From the NCBI GenBank assembly GCA_964505975.1, contig CAZDLW010000189.1, positions 1 to 11,475 of the forward strand: a stretch of 11,475 nucleotides of DNA, written 5' to 3'. The position numbers and the translations under genes are program-made. Positions within the stretch are counted from its first letter, which is position 1. Each line of letters starts with the position of its first letter. Of the stretch, positions 1 to 6,481 are shown piece after piece. The notes under the pieces were generated by a model, which was given only the letters and a program-made list of their open reading frames with translations, made no database searches and had not been told where the DNA came from. Origin of the DNA: Gp6-AA40 sp964505975 (lineage in GTDB: Bacteria; Acidobacteriota; Vicinamibacteria; Vicinamibacterales; UBA2999).

Positions 1-401
<401 letters not shown>

Positions 402-899
402 TCAACCTGATCGGGACCCACGCGGACGCCCCGAACGCTTTACTCTAGCACGCGGGTCCGCGATCGTAAAGGGCCGCTCCTCGCCGTCTGCCGCATCGCC
501 ATCGATTGGCGTCAGCACGGACACGTGAATCCCAGGGACGACGCTCGCGCACGCCCAGTAGCGCACCGCGACGACGGACCCATTCTTCCGCCGCAGTTCG
601 TACTCCCCTCGTTGGGCGCCGGTGGCAATGAACAACTGCCACTGCTGGCGGCCGGCGTCCTTCTGCGGCCAGGGAGTCAGATCCATCACCGTCTTCTGCA
701 ACAGCTCGGCTGCGGAGTACCCGGTCAGATCGCAGGCCGACACGTTTGCCGCCACGTACCGCGACGAGTTGTCCGCCACCAGCACGGCCGTCGTGAACCG
801 TTCGACCTGCAGGTTCAACGTCGTCAGGAGCTCGGCGCCGTGCTTCCCACGGAGTGCCGCGCGAAGCTGATTGATCGACGAGACAAACCGTCTCGGCAC
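402..899 (-). CDS. Small PAS-domain protein
   Basis: A 165-residue protein consisting essentially of one PAS sensor fold. Residues ~36-75 read AVLVADNSSRYVAANVSACD then LTGYSAAELLQKTVMDLTP, and residues ~97-131 read GEYELRRKNGSVVAVRY then WACASVVPGIHVSVL; these are the conserved PAS N-terminal strand/helix and the C-terminal sheet. There is no kinase, GGDEF or DNA-binding domain, so it may be a single-domain sensor acting through a partner; the ligand is unknown. The start is GTG at 899-897: the promoter just upstream (908-936) puts the transcription start within about two bases of it, and no Shine-Dalgarno is present, so the mRNA would be leaderless. The stop TGA (404-402) touches the first base of tRNA-fMet, and the last ~20 residues (RARVKRSGRPRGSRSG) overlap the tRNA promoter and leader and may be poorly constrained. 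Confidence 0.82.
   Translation of the reverse strand: MPRRFVSSINQLRAALRGKHGAELLTTLNLQVERFTTAVLVADNSSRYVAANVSACDLTGYSAAELLQKTVMDLTPWPQKDAGRQQWQLFIATGAQRGEYELRRKNGSVVAVRYWACASVVPGIHVSVLTPIDGDAADGEERPFTIADPRARVKRSGRPRGSRSG
442..470 (-). promoter_or_regulatory. Sigma-70-type promoter for tRNA-fMet, inside the PAS gene
   Basis: On the minus strand TTTACG (470-465) and TAGAGT (447-442) are separated by exactly 17 bases. Transcription would start near 435 and give a leader of about 34 bases before the mature tRNA 5' end at 401. The whole promoter lies within the last codons of the PAS-domain frame. Confidence 0.6.
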
Positions 900-907
900 A
901 GCCGATG

Positions 908-936
908 ATAATCTGCATTTCCCGCTGGAGCGTCAA
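908..936 (-). promoter_or_regulatory. Promoter of the PAS gene
   Basis: On the minus strand TTGACG (936-931), a 17-base spacer, and GATTAT (913-908). The predicted start point is near 901, one to three bases before the GTG start at 899. This supports that start codon and a leaderless transcript. Confidence 0.6.
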
Positions 937-946
937 GCTGCGCCGC

Positions 947-974
947 GAGACTCATGAGACGAGACTCACGAGAG
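947..974. repeat. Tandem 14-bp repeat upstream of the PAS promoter
   Basis: GAGACTCATGAGAC (947-960) is followed directly by GAGACTCACGAGAG (961-974), 12 of 14 positions identical. The first unit contains the palindrome CTCATGAG. The pair begins 10 bases beyond the -35 box of the PAS promoter, a position suited to an activator-binding site. No regulator can be named. Confidence 0.45.
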
Positions 975-1048
975 ATGCCCCTCGTCATGGACTCGATGAA
1001 GGGTCCCTTGGTCGAAGAGAAAGGGAGCGTTCAGAGGAATCTGGTCGT

Positions 1049-1396
1049 TCAGCGTTCGCCGGGTGCAAGGCGTGGCTCGCGCTCACGAATGATGAACAGC
1101 TTCTCTCCCGGCTTGATGAGGCCGAGATCGCGGCGGGCCAACTCTTCAATAGCGGCCGGATCCTCCCGCAGCCGTTGCGCCTCCTCTCGCAGGCGTAGGT
1201 TCTCGGCCCGCAGAGCCGTGAGCGCCTGTTCCAGCGCCTGGTGCTCCTCGCGCGCGCGCAGGCGCGCGAAGAACCCCTTCTCGCCGACGAGCGCCTGGAT
1301 GAGCAGCAGACATCCCAGGCACACCAGAATCATCTCCACAGCGCGACGGCTGCGGCGCCATGGTCCTGCTGTCGAGATGGCACGGCTCCTTTTCAT
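1049..1396 (-). CDS. ftsB: FtsB/DivIC-type septum formation initiator
   Basis: A 115-residue bitopic membrane protein: basic N-terminus (1-20), one membrane helix at ~21-37 (EMILVCLGCLLLIQALV), a coiled coil at ~44-79 (ARLRAREEHQALEQAL onward), then the family's C-terminal region DPAAIEELARRDLGLIKPGE followed by KLFII. FtsB proteins are about 100 residues long and join FtsL and FtsQ in the divisome to activate septal cell-wall synthesis. The start at ATG 1396-1394 is preferred over an upstream in-frame ATG at 1447 because the promoter (1410-1437) lies between them. A downstream GTG at 1339 would give a 96-residue form. Transcribed toward the PAS gene, with 149 bases between. DivIC-like naming is equally possible; FtsB and DivIC are homologous. 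Confidence 0.85.
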   Translation of the reverse strand: MKRSRAISTAGPWRRSRRAVEMILVCLGCLLLIQALVGEKGFFARLRAREEHQALEQALTALRAENLRLREEAQRLREDPAAIEELARRDLGLIKPGEKLFIIREREPRLAPGER

Positions 1397-1409
1397 GTCG
1401 CGCCGTGCG

Positions 1410-1437
1410 AGCATAGCGCGGCTGCAGCGCCTGTCAA
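1410..1437 (-). promoter_or_regulatory. Promoter of ftsB
   Basis: On the minus strand a consensus TTGACA (1437-1432), a 16-base spacer and TATGCT (1415-1410). The start point would be near 1403, only about seven bases before the ATG at 1396, so the leader is too short for a Shine-Dalgarno. Confidence 0.65.
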
Positions 1438-1465
1438 CCTGGAACATCGGCTTCTCACGGCACCG

Positions 1466-1517
1466 AACCAGCCAAGGGCTCTTGCCCTTGACATCCCAGC
1501 AGGCCCCCTGGCTGGTT
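1466..1517. repeat. Nested inverted repeat in the ftsB-cutA spacer
   Basis: Outer perfect arms AACCAGCC (1466-1473) and GGCTGGTT (1510-1517) enclose 36 bases. Inside the left half is a second perfect hairpin, CAAGGGC-TCTT-GCCCTTG (1473-1490), sharing one base with the outer arm. No T-tract follows on either strand, so it is not an obvious terminator. Confidence 0.6.
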
Positions 1518-1549
1518 GCAGTATCTCTTTGGCCCGCTTCGCGCGCTTA

Positions 1550-1621
1550 GGACCGCTATGCGGCCGCAGGCCACGACGCACAACGAGATCAAAATTCGAG
1601 TTCTTGGCCGCATACCGGTCC
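1550..1621. repeat. 16-bp inverted repeat with 40-base loop
   Basis: GGACCGCTATGCGGCC (1550-1565) pairs with GGCCGCATACCGGTCC (1606-1621), with one C.C mismatch. The 40-base loop contains ACGAGATCAAAATTCG, resembling the loop motif ACGAGTCGAATTTTCG of the inverted repeat at 4046-4117. It may be a diverged member of the same element family; the arms are not similar. Confidence 0.6.
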
Positions 1622-1748
1622 ATCGCGAACACCTCGGGGGTTGCAGCCCATGCCCCTGTCCACGCCGGGCGGGCTCCAATGGCGACAAAGCGCTCGTCTT
1701 CGAGCAACCGAACGGGCTAATCTCAACCAACCGCGCCCGAGCACGTCC

Positions 1749-2084
1749 ATGAACTCGACCACGCCGCCCGCTGTCGCAATGGTCCTCACGACGATTGGCG
1801 CCGATGCCGATGCCGACGCGATTGCCCGCACCCTCGTCGATGAACGGCTGGCCGCGTGCGTCAACGTGCTCCCCGCCATGGACTCGTTCTACCGATGGAA
1901 AGGTCAGGTGGAGCACGACCGCGAACGGCAGCTCGTCATCAAGACTTCGCCGGATCTCCTCGCGGCGCTCGAAGCCCGGCTGCACGCGTTGCACCCCTAC
2001 GAGCTTCCGGAGTTCCTCGTACTCACGGCCGGCGGGAGCGCCGGATACTCGAGCTGGGTGGTCGAGAGCGTTGGGAGGGACTGA
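1749..2084 (+). CDS. cutA: CutA divalent-cation tolerance protein
   Basis: A 111-residue protein matching the CutA family over its length: AMVLTTIGADADADAIARTL, VDERLAACVNVLPAMDSFYR, WKGQVEHDRERQLVIKTS, ALEARLHALHPYELPEFLVL and SSWV near the end. CutA proteins form small PII-like trimers and have been linked to copper tolerance, though the biochemical role is unsettled. The ATG at 1749 gives the usual family length; frame-open sequence upstream (an ATG at 1641) adds residues unlike CutA. No Shine-Dalgarno is visible. It converges on the YqaA-like gene with an 8-base gap. Confidence 0.93.
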   Translation: MNSTTPPAVAMVLTTIGADADADAIARTLVDERLAACVNVLPAMDSFYRWKGQVEHDRERQLVIKTSPDLLAALEARLHALHPYELPEFLVLTAGGSAGYSSWVVESVGRD

Positions 2085-2092
2085 CGAAAGCG

Positions 2093-2695
2093 CTACACGA
2101 GGCGCAGGACCAGGAAGCCGCCAATCAGCAGCGCGAAAAACAATAGTGCTGCTGCGTCGAAGTGCCGTTCGAGCGTCCGGCGCACGGCCGGCCCGAATAC
2201 CCGCAGGATGGCGGCCACCAGCACGAATCGTCCGGCCCTGCCGACGATCGACACGAACACGAACGACCAGAAGGGCATCTGGGTGGCGCCCGCGGCAATT
2301 GTCGCCACCTTGTAGGGAATGGGCGTGAACGCGGCTGCCGCGAGGATCCACACGCCCCAGACGCCGCGATACAACTCCACCACGCGATCCCAGTGGCCGT
2401 GCGCCCCGTAGAAATCCACGATGGGCTGACCGACCGTGGCCATGAACGCGGCGCCAATCCCGTAGCCGATCACTGCGCCGACAACCGAGCCGAGTGTGCA
2501 TACGGCCGCCGCCGTGAGCCACCACCCCGGACGCGCCGCCACAATCGCGATGAGCAACACATCAGGCGGAATCGGAAAGACAGAAGACTCCGTGAGCGCT
2601 ATGAGGAAAAGCGCCGAGAGGGCCTGGGGCCGCTCGGCCCAGTGCAGCGTCCAGTCGTACAGCGCGCGGAGCCAGCGGCGGGGTGCGTCCAGCAT
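2093..2695 (-). CDS. YqaA/DedA-like (VTT/SNARE-associated) membrane protein
   Basis: A 200-residue, strongly hydrophobic protein of the VTT (formerly SNARE-associated/DedA) superfamily. Family features: a re-entrant loop motif ESSVFPIPPDVLLIA (36-50), a glycine-rich helix GSVVGAVIGYGIGAAF (69-84), FTPIPYKVATIAAG (123-136) and SIVGRAGRF (149-157), plus further helices at ~58-70, ~113-124 and ~181-198. Members are inner-membrane proteins thought to translocate or scramble phospholipids or act as transporters; the substrate here cannot be told. The short length and single DedA core fit the YqaA subgroup. The ATG lies seven bases after the stop of the PLP-enzyme gene and has no visible Shine-Dalgarno, so co-transcription and coupling are likely. 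Confidence 0.88.
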   Translation of the reverse strand: MLDAPRRWLRALYDWTLHWAERPQALSALFLIALTESSVFPIPPDVLLIAIVAARPGWWLTAAAVCTLGSVVGAVIGYGIGAAFMATVGQPIVDFYGAHGHWDRVVELYRGVWGVWILAAAAFTPIPYKVATIAAGATQMPFWSFVFVSIVGRAGRFVLVAAILRVFGPAVRRTLERHFDAAALLFFALLIGGFLVLRLV

Positions 2696-2702
2696 CGATC
2701 GT

Positions 2703-3935
2703 TCAGACGAGCTCGAGCGCCTGCGACAAGTCGTCCTTCAAATCGTCCACGTCCTCGATCCCCACCGACAATCGAACCAGATCGTCGGTCACGCCAATTT
2801 GTCGCCGTCGATCCGGCGGCACCGAGGCATGTGTCATCGACGCGGGGTGGCTGATGAGCGTCTCGACGCCGCCGAGGCTCTCGGCAAGCGCCATCAGGCG
2901 GACGTTGTTCAAGAGCGTCCGTGCGCGCTCGAACGACCCGAGCTCGAACGAAATCAATCCTCCAAAGCCACGCATCTGCCTGATGGCCAGCCCGTGCTGC
3001 GGGTGCGAGGCAAGCCCGGGATAGTGCACGCGGACCACCTTCGGGTGCGCGGCCAGATAATCCGCCAGCACTTCCGCATTGGCATTGTGTCGTTCCATGC
3101 GGATTGGAAGGGTCTTCGTGCCCCGCAGAACGAGCCAGGCGTCCATCGGGCCGAGAATGGCCCCTTCCGCGTTCTGGACGAAGCGCAGCCACTCGATGTG
3201 ATCGGCGTGCCTGGCGACCACGATGCCACCCACGCTGTCGCTGTGTCCGTTCAGGAACTTCGTCGTGCTGTGCACCACGAGGTCCGCGCCAAACTCGAGC
3301 GGCCGCTGGACGTACGGACTGGCAAACGTGTTGTCCACGACGACAATGACGTCCTTGGCGTGCGCCACGCCACAGGCTGCGGCCAGGTCGGTCAGCCGCA
3401 GCACCGGGTTCGTCGGCGTCTCGATGAAGAGCATCCTCGTCGTCGGCTGGATGGCGGCCTCGATGGCGGCCACATCCGACGTGTCGACATACGTGAAGTC
3501 GAGCTGGTACTTGCGCAATACGCGCTCGAACAGGCGATACGTGCCGCCGTACACGTTGTCGGTGACGATGACGTGATCCCCGGACTGCAACAGCGTCATC
3601 ACGGCGCCTTCGGCCGCCATTCCGGACGCGAACGCGAACGCCGCTGCGCCGTTCTCAATTGCTGCAACGTTGGCTTCGAGCGCCGAACGCGTGGGGTTCC
3701 CCGTCCGTGCGTACTCGTACCCCTTGTGGCGACCGAGCGCTTCCTGTACGTAGGTCGAGGTCTGGTAGATGGGGGTGACGATGGCCCCGGTCGACGGGTC
3801 CGGAACCTGCCCGGCGTGGATGCAGATCGTGTTGAATCGGGCGCGGGGGGCGAGCTTCACGGCGTCGAAGGACAGGCGCGGCCGGATCGGGTCGCCACGA
3901 GGCGTCGCGCGGATCTCGATGACAGCAGGCCGCAC
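2703..3935 (-). CDS. Cystathionine gamma-synthase/lyase-type PLP enzyme
   Basis: Cys/Met-metabolism PLP enzyme of fold type I. Numbered from the GTG at 3935: TICIHAGQVPDPSTGAIVTP (36-55), YEYARTGNPTR (73-83, phosphate-binding Tyr and Arg), ASGMAA (103-108), DNTFASPY (201-208, Asp to pyridine nitrogen), the Schiff-base lysine K226 in HSTTKFLNGHSD, and SLGGVETLISHPASMTH (353-369). It makes or cleaves cystathionine in trans-sulfuration. Sequence alone does not safely separate metB, mccB/cth and O-acetylhomoserine enzymes, so no symbol is given. Start is uncertain: GTG 3935 gives 410 residues, while GTG 3860 gives 385, closer to the family's usual beginning just before the IHAGQ motif. The frame stays open upstream to 4064 but has no ATG, GTG or TTG there. 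First gene of a probable two-gene unit with the YqaA-like gene. Confidence 0.92.
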   Translation of the reverse strand: MRPAVIEIRATPRGDPIRPRLSFDAVKLAPRARFNTICIHAGQVPDPSTGAIVTPIYQTSTYVQEALGRHKGYEYARTGNPTRSALEANVAAIENGAAAFAFASGMAAEGAVMTLLQSGDHVIVTDNVYGGTYRLFERVLRKYQLDFTYVDTSDVAAIEAAIQPTTRMLFIETPTNPVLRLTDLAAACGVAHAKDVIVVVDNTFASPYVQRPLEFGADLVVHSTTKFLNGHSDSVGGIVVARHADHIEWLRFVQNAEGAILGPMDAWLVLRGTKTLPIRMERHNANAEVLADYLAAHPKVVRVHYPGLASHPQHGLAIRQMRGFGGLISFELGSFERARTLLNNVRLMALAESLGGVETLISHPASMTHASVPPDRRRQIGVTDDLVRLSVGIEDVDDLKDDLSQALELV

Positions 3936-4004
3936 GCGCGAGGGAAATGCGTCGCGAATGAGACCCTTGAACTCTGAACTGTGTACCTCATTGGCGGTTC
4001 CGAC

Positions 4005-4033
4005 AGCGTACTCCGTTCCGGCAGGGGGCGCAA
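4005..4033 (-). promoter_or_regulatory. Candidate promoter of the PLP-enzyme gene
   Basis: On the minus strand TTGCGC (4033-4028), a 17-base spacer and TACGCT (4010-4005). Each box matches the consensus at three positions. The start point would be near 3998, upstream of both candidate GTG starts. Confidence 0.4.
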
Positions 4034-4045
4034 TTTTCGCCCGGC

Positions 4046-4117
4046 CCTCGACGGCGTGAACGGTTCAAATCCAGGCAAACGAGTCGAATTTTCGCGCGAC
4101 CGTTCACGACGTCGAGG
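4046..4117 (+). repeat. Long inverted repeat, palindromic element copy 1
   Basis: Arms CCTCGACGGCGTGAACGGT (4046-4064) and ACCGTTCACGACGTCGAGG (4099-4117) pair over 19 bases with a single G.A mismatch and a 34-base loop. The loop contains AATCCA and GAGTCGAATTTTCGCGCG. It aligns with the reverse complement of 7518-7579 through both arms and the loop. It sits between two divergent promoters, so it may not lie in either main transcript. Confidence 0.8.
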
Positions 4118-4131
4118 CGGCGGCGCCGCCG
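4118..4131. repeat. Perfect 14-bp palindrome
   Basis: CGGCGGCGCCGCCG reads identically on both strands. It abuts the right arm of the inverted repeat at 4046-4117. It could be an operator half or simply GC-rich low complexity. Confidence 0.4.
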
Positions 4132-4261
4132 ACATGCTCGCAGGTCCGCGGCGAAGCCTCCCCAGGATTCCGGCAGGTACGAACCGGTCCGCATGGACCA
4201 GTGTACGTTTTTCCGGGAAGCGCCGGAGTTCCGGAGCCGGTAGACTGACGTCCAAGAGTTC

Positions 4262-6472
4262 ATGACATCGCCTCCACCGGCACTGCGCCCAGACGGCCCG
4301 TTCCCGCGAAGGCGGGTTCTTCGCTGGTTGAGCGGGACGTTCACCGGTCGAGCGCTCGTACTCGGCACCCTGCTCAAGCTGCTGGCGCTGGTGTTCCAGT
4401 TCGTGGGCGTGGCTGCCGTGGCGGGCGCCATCGACACGGCGGGCACCGTCAGCCTGATCGCCGGTGCCGCTGCAGTGGCATTTCGCCTGTTCAACGAGGC
4501 GAAACGAAGCCTCCTCTGGCGCGTGCGCCGCAAGCTGACACTGTCGTATATCTTCATCGGATTCGTCCCGGCATTGCTGATCATTTCGTTCTTCCTGATC
4601 GCGGGATTGCTGCTGTTCTTCAACGTCAGCTCCTACATGATGCAGAGTCGCGTGTCGGCATTCGTGGACCAGGTCCAGTTCCTGGCCAGGGCCGCGGCCC
4701 TCGACCTGCTACGCGCGCAGGACCCCGCCGAGCTGGCAGCCATCCTGACTCGGCGGCAGACAGCTGCGATGGCGGATTACCCCGACGTCTCGTTCGCTGT
4801 TGTCCCTGCCGACACACCCTGTGCGAGTCCACCATCCTCGCGCGGCACGACGATGCCGGCGCCGATCGTCGCTGGACCCTGGGATCATCTGGAACCACCG
4901 CAGGCTATTCCTGCCTGGATTCCGTGCGACGGATACGCCGGCCTCATCGTGTTCGCCGGTGTCCCGAACGGGGACGCGCGTGCGGCAGACCCCGCCAGTG
5001 CGGCGCGTCTGGCCGTGCGGGCCGTGGCCTGGACCGACGACCCGTCTCGCTCGTATGCCGTCGTCGTGGATGCGCCGTTCGGCCCCGCGATCGCCCGGCG
5101 TATTCAGCAGGACACGGGCATCGAGATGGGAAACGTCACGGCCTTGAGTATGGTCAACGGGGACGGACGAGCACCCACAGTCGTGATTCGCCGGGACACG
5201 GGAGCCGCGTGGACCTCCGGCGAGAGGGCGCAGGGCCGTGTGGATCCACGATTCGAATGGGTGGCGTTCCTGGACTACACCAACTGGGAGACGGGAGTCC
5301 ACGACAACGTTGCGGTGGCGTTCCGCATGGGGCTGCGCGACATCTTCGACCGCATCTCCGGCGCGCCGCTCACTCCCGTCCGCAACTTGAGCTTCGGGCA
5401 GGTCCTGCTCATCCTGCTGGCCGTGGTTGGAAGCCTGTTCCTGGTCATCCAGGTGGTGGCGTTCACCATGGGGCTGGCGCTCGCCCGTTCGATTACAGGA
5501 TCGGTTCACGAGTTGTTTGCCGGAACGGAACGCCTTCGTCGCGGCGACTTCAGCCACAAGATTGCCGTGCGCTCGCGCGACCAGCTCGGCGAGCTGGCAG
5601 ACTCGTTCAATTCGATGACCGCCAGCATCGAAGATCTGCTCCAGCAGAAGGCGGAGAAGGAGCGCCTCGAGCAGGAGCTGCGAATCGCGCGCAGCATCCA
5701 GATGTCGCTTCTTCCACAGAATTCCTTCACGCTCCCCGGAGTTGCCATTGCCGGACACTGCGAGCCGGCGCGCGAGGTGGGCGGCGACTATTACGATCTG
5801 TTGCCGCTGGACGACCATCGGCTGGGGCTCCTCATCGCGGACGTGGCGGGCAAGGGTACGTCGGCGGCGCTCTACATGGCCGAACTGAAGGGCATTGTTC
5901 TGTCACTCAGCCAGTTTCATTCGTCTCCTCGGCGGTTGCTCATCGACGCGGATCGGATTCTGGCGCGCCATCTCGATGCCCGGAGCTTCATCACGGTGAC
6001 GTATGCGGTGATCGACCTGCACGCGCACACGCTGACCTACGCCCGCGCCGGCCACTGTCCGCTGATTTACGTGCCAGGGCCGTACGCCGCGTCGCGCACG
6101 GCGGAGGTGCTGGCACCGGATGGCATGGTGCTCGGGCTGCAGCTCGACCAGGGGGAGATGTTCAGTCGCCTGCTCGAGGAGGCGCAGTTGTCGCTCGGCT
6201 ACGGCGACCTCGTGCTGCTCTACACCGACGGGCTGACCGAAGCGATGAATGCGCAAGGCGAGTGCTTCGGCGACGCGCGACTCGCGCAGTTCGTGCAGCA
6301 GCACGCCGACCTGCCGTCCGACGAGCTTCGCGAACGCATCCTGCGGGAAGTGCGCGCGTTCTCGGGATCGGACGCTCAGCAGGACGACATGACCCTGGTG
6401 CTCGTCAGGATGGAGGGCGTCGGGACGGCGCATCTGCAGAATCACACCGTCGGGGCGGCCACACCAGTCTGA
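4262..6472 (+). CDS. Membrane HAMP-PP2C (SpoIIE/RsbU-type) serine phosphatase
   Basis: A 736-residue membrane receptor-phosphatase. Order: hydrophobic segments at ~32-55, ~60-75 and ~94-121, a ~255-residue presumably extracytoplasmic region (~122-376) without a recognised domain, a membrane helix at ~378-405, a HAMP linker (~405-460, RSITGSVHELFAGTERLRRG and DQLGELADSFNSM), a short coiled coil (~459-478), and a SpoIIE-type PP2C domain (~480-716). Metal-binding motifs are present: EVGGDYYD (505-512), ADVAGKG (526-532), LLYTDGLTEA (652-661) and QQDDMT (706-711), so it should be an active Mn/Mg-dependent serine phosphatase. RsbU-class enzymes dephosphorylate anti-sigma-factor antagonists in partner-switching cascades; no such partner is encoded here. 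ATG 4262 is the first start in frame; its Shine-Dalgarno is weak. rnc follows nine bases after the stop. Confidence 0.92.
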   Translation: MTSPPPALRPDGPFPRRRVLRWLSGTFTGRALVLGTLLKLLALVFQFVGVAAVAGAIDTAGTVSLIAGAAAVAFRLFNEAKRSLLWRVRRKLTLSYIFIGFVPALLIISFFLIAGLLLFFNVSSYMMQSRVSAFVDQVQFLARAAALDLLRAQDPAELAAILTRRQTAAMADYPDVSFAVVPADTPCASPPSSRGTTMPAPIVAGPWDHLEPPQAIPAWIPCDGYAGLIVFAGVPNGDARAADPASAARLAVRAVAWTDDPSRSYAVVVDAPFGPAIARRIQQDTGIEMGNVTALSMVNGDGRAPTVVIRRDTGAAWTSGERAQGRVDPRFEWVAFLDYTNWETGVHDNVAVAFRMGLRDIFDRISGAPLTPVRNLSFGQVLLILLAVVGSLFLVIQVVAFTMGLALARSITGSVHELFAGTERLRRGDFSHKIAVRSRDQLGELADSFNSMTASIEDLLQQKAEKERLEQELRIARSIQMSLLPQNSFTLPGVAIAGHCEPAREVGGDYYDLLPLDDHRLGLLIADVAGKGTSAALYMAELKGIVLSLSQFHSSPRRLLIDADRILARHLDARSFITVTYAVIDLHAHTLTYARAGHCPLIYVPGPYAASRTAEVLAPDGMVLGLQLDQGEMFSRLLEEAQLSLGYGDLVLLYTDGLTEAMNAQGECFGDARLAQFVQQHADLPSDELRERILREVRAFSGSDAQQDDMTLVLVRMEGVGTAHLQNHTVGAATPV

Positions 6473-6481
6473 GCCCAAGCC

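Larger units (their letters stand above)
1397..1748. other. Divergent spacer between ftsB and cutA
   Basis: A 352-base gene-free stretch. It holds the ftsB promoter at its left end and two palindromic elements (1466-1517 and 1550-1621). A weak -10-like TAATCT (1718-1723) lies before cutA, with no convincing -35 box. Short open frames on both strands look like chance frames without recognisable domains. Confidence 0.7.
3936..4261. other. Divergent spacer between the PLP-enzyme gene and the phosphatase gene
   Basis: A 326-base stretch with a candidate minus-strand promoter (4005-4033), the long inverted repeat 4046-4117, a perfect palindrome at 4118-4131, and a small imperfect hairpin at 4184-4201 (ACCGGTCC / GGACCAGT arms). 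A -10-like TAGACT at 4241-4246 lies 15 bases before the phosphatase ATG; I see no good -35 box for it. Confidence 0.65.

Noticed and set aside
1393..1707. 104-codon minus-strand frame in the ftsB-cutA spacer
   Set aside because: It runs through both palindromes and the ftsB promoter, has no domain, and its composition looks non-coding.
2496..3977. 493-codon open frame on the plus strand opposite the PLP enzyme
   Set aside because: Antisense shadow in GC-rich DNA; arginine-rich translation without domains, while the minus strand encodes a clearly conserved enzyme.
3936..4064. Possible SAM-type riboswitch upstream of the PLP enzyme
   Set aside because: The candidate promoter lies downstream of the long inverted repeat, so the repeat would not be in that transcript. 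Its homologue sits at a convergent 3' site, and no known SAM-riboswitch core is visible.
4060..4074. GGTTCAAATCC in the inverted repeat, identical to the T-loop block of tRNA-fMet
   Set aside because: No acceptor, anticodon or D-arm can be drawn around it; the copy at 7518-7579 has GGTCGGAATCC instead. Taken as chance or loop sequence, not a tRNA remnant.
4184..4215. Hairpin followed by TTTTT read as a terminator
   Set aside because: The stem has a mismatch, the T-run starts several bases away, and no plus-strand gene lies upstream to be terminated.
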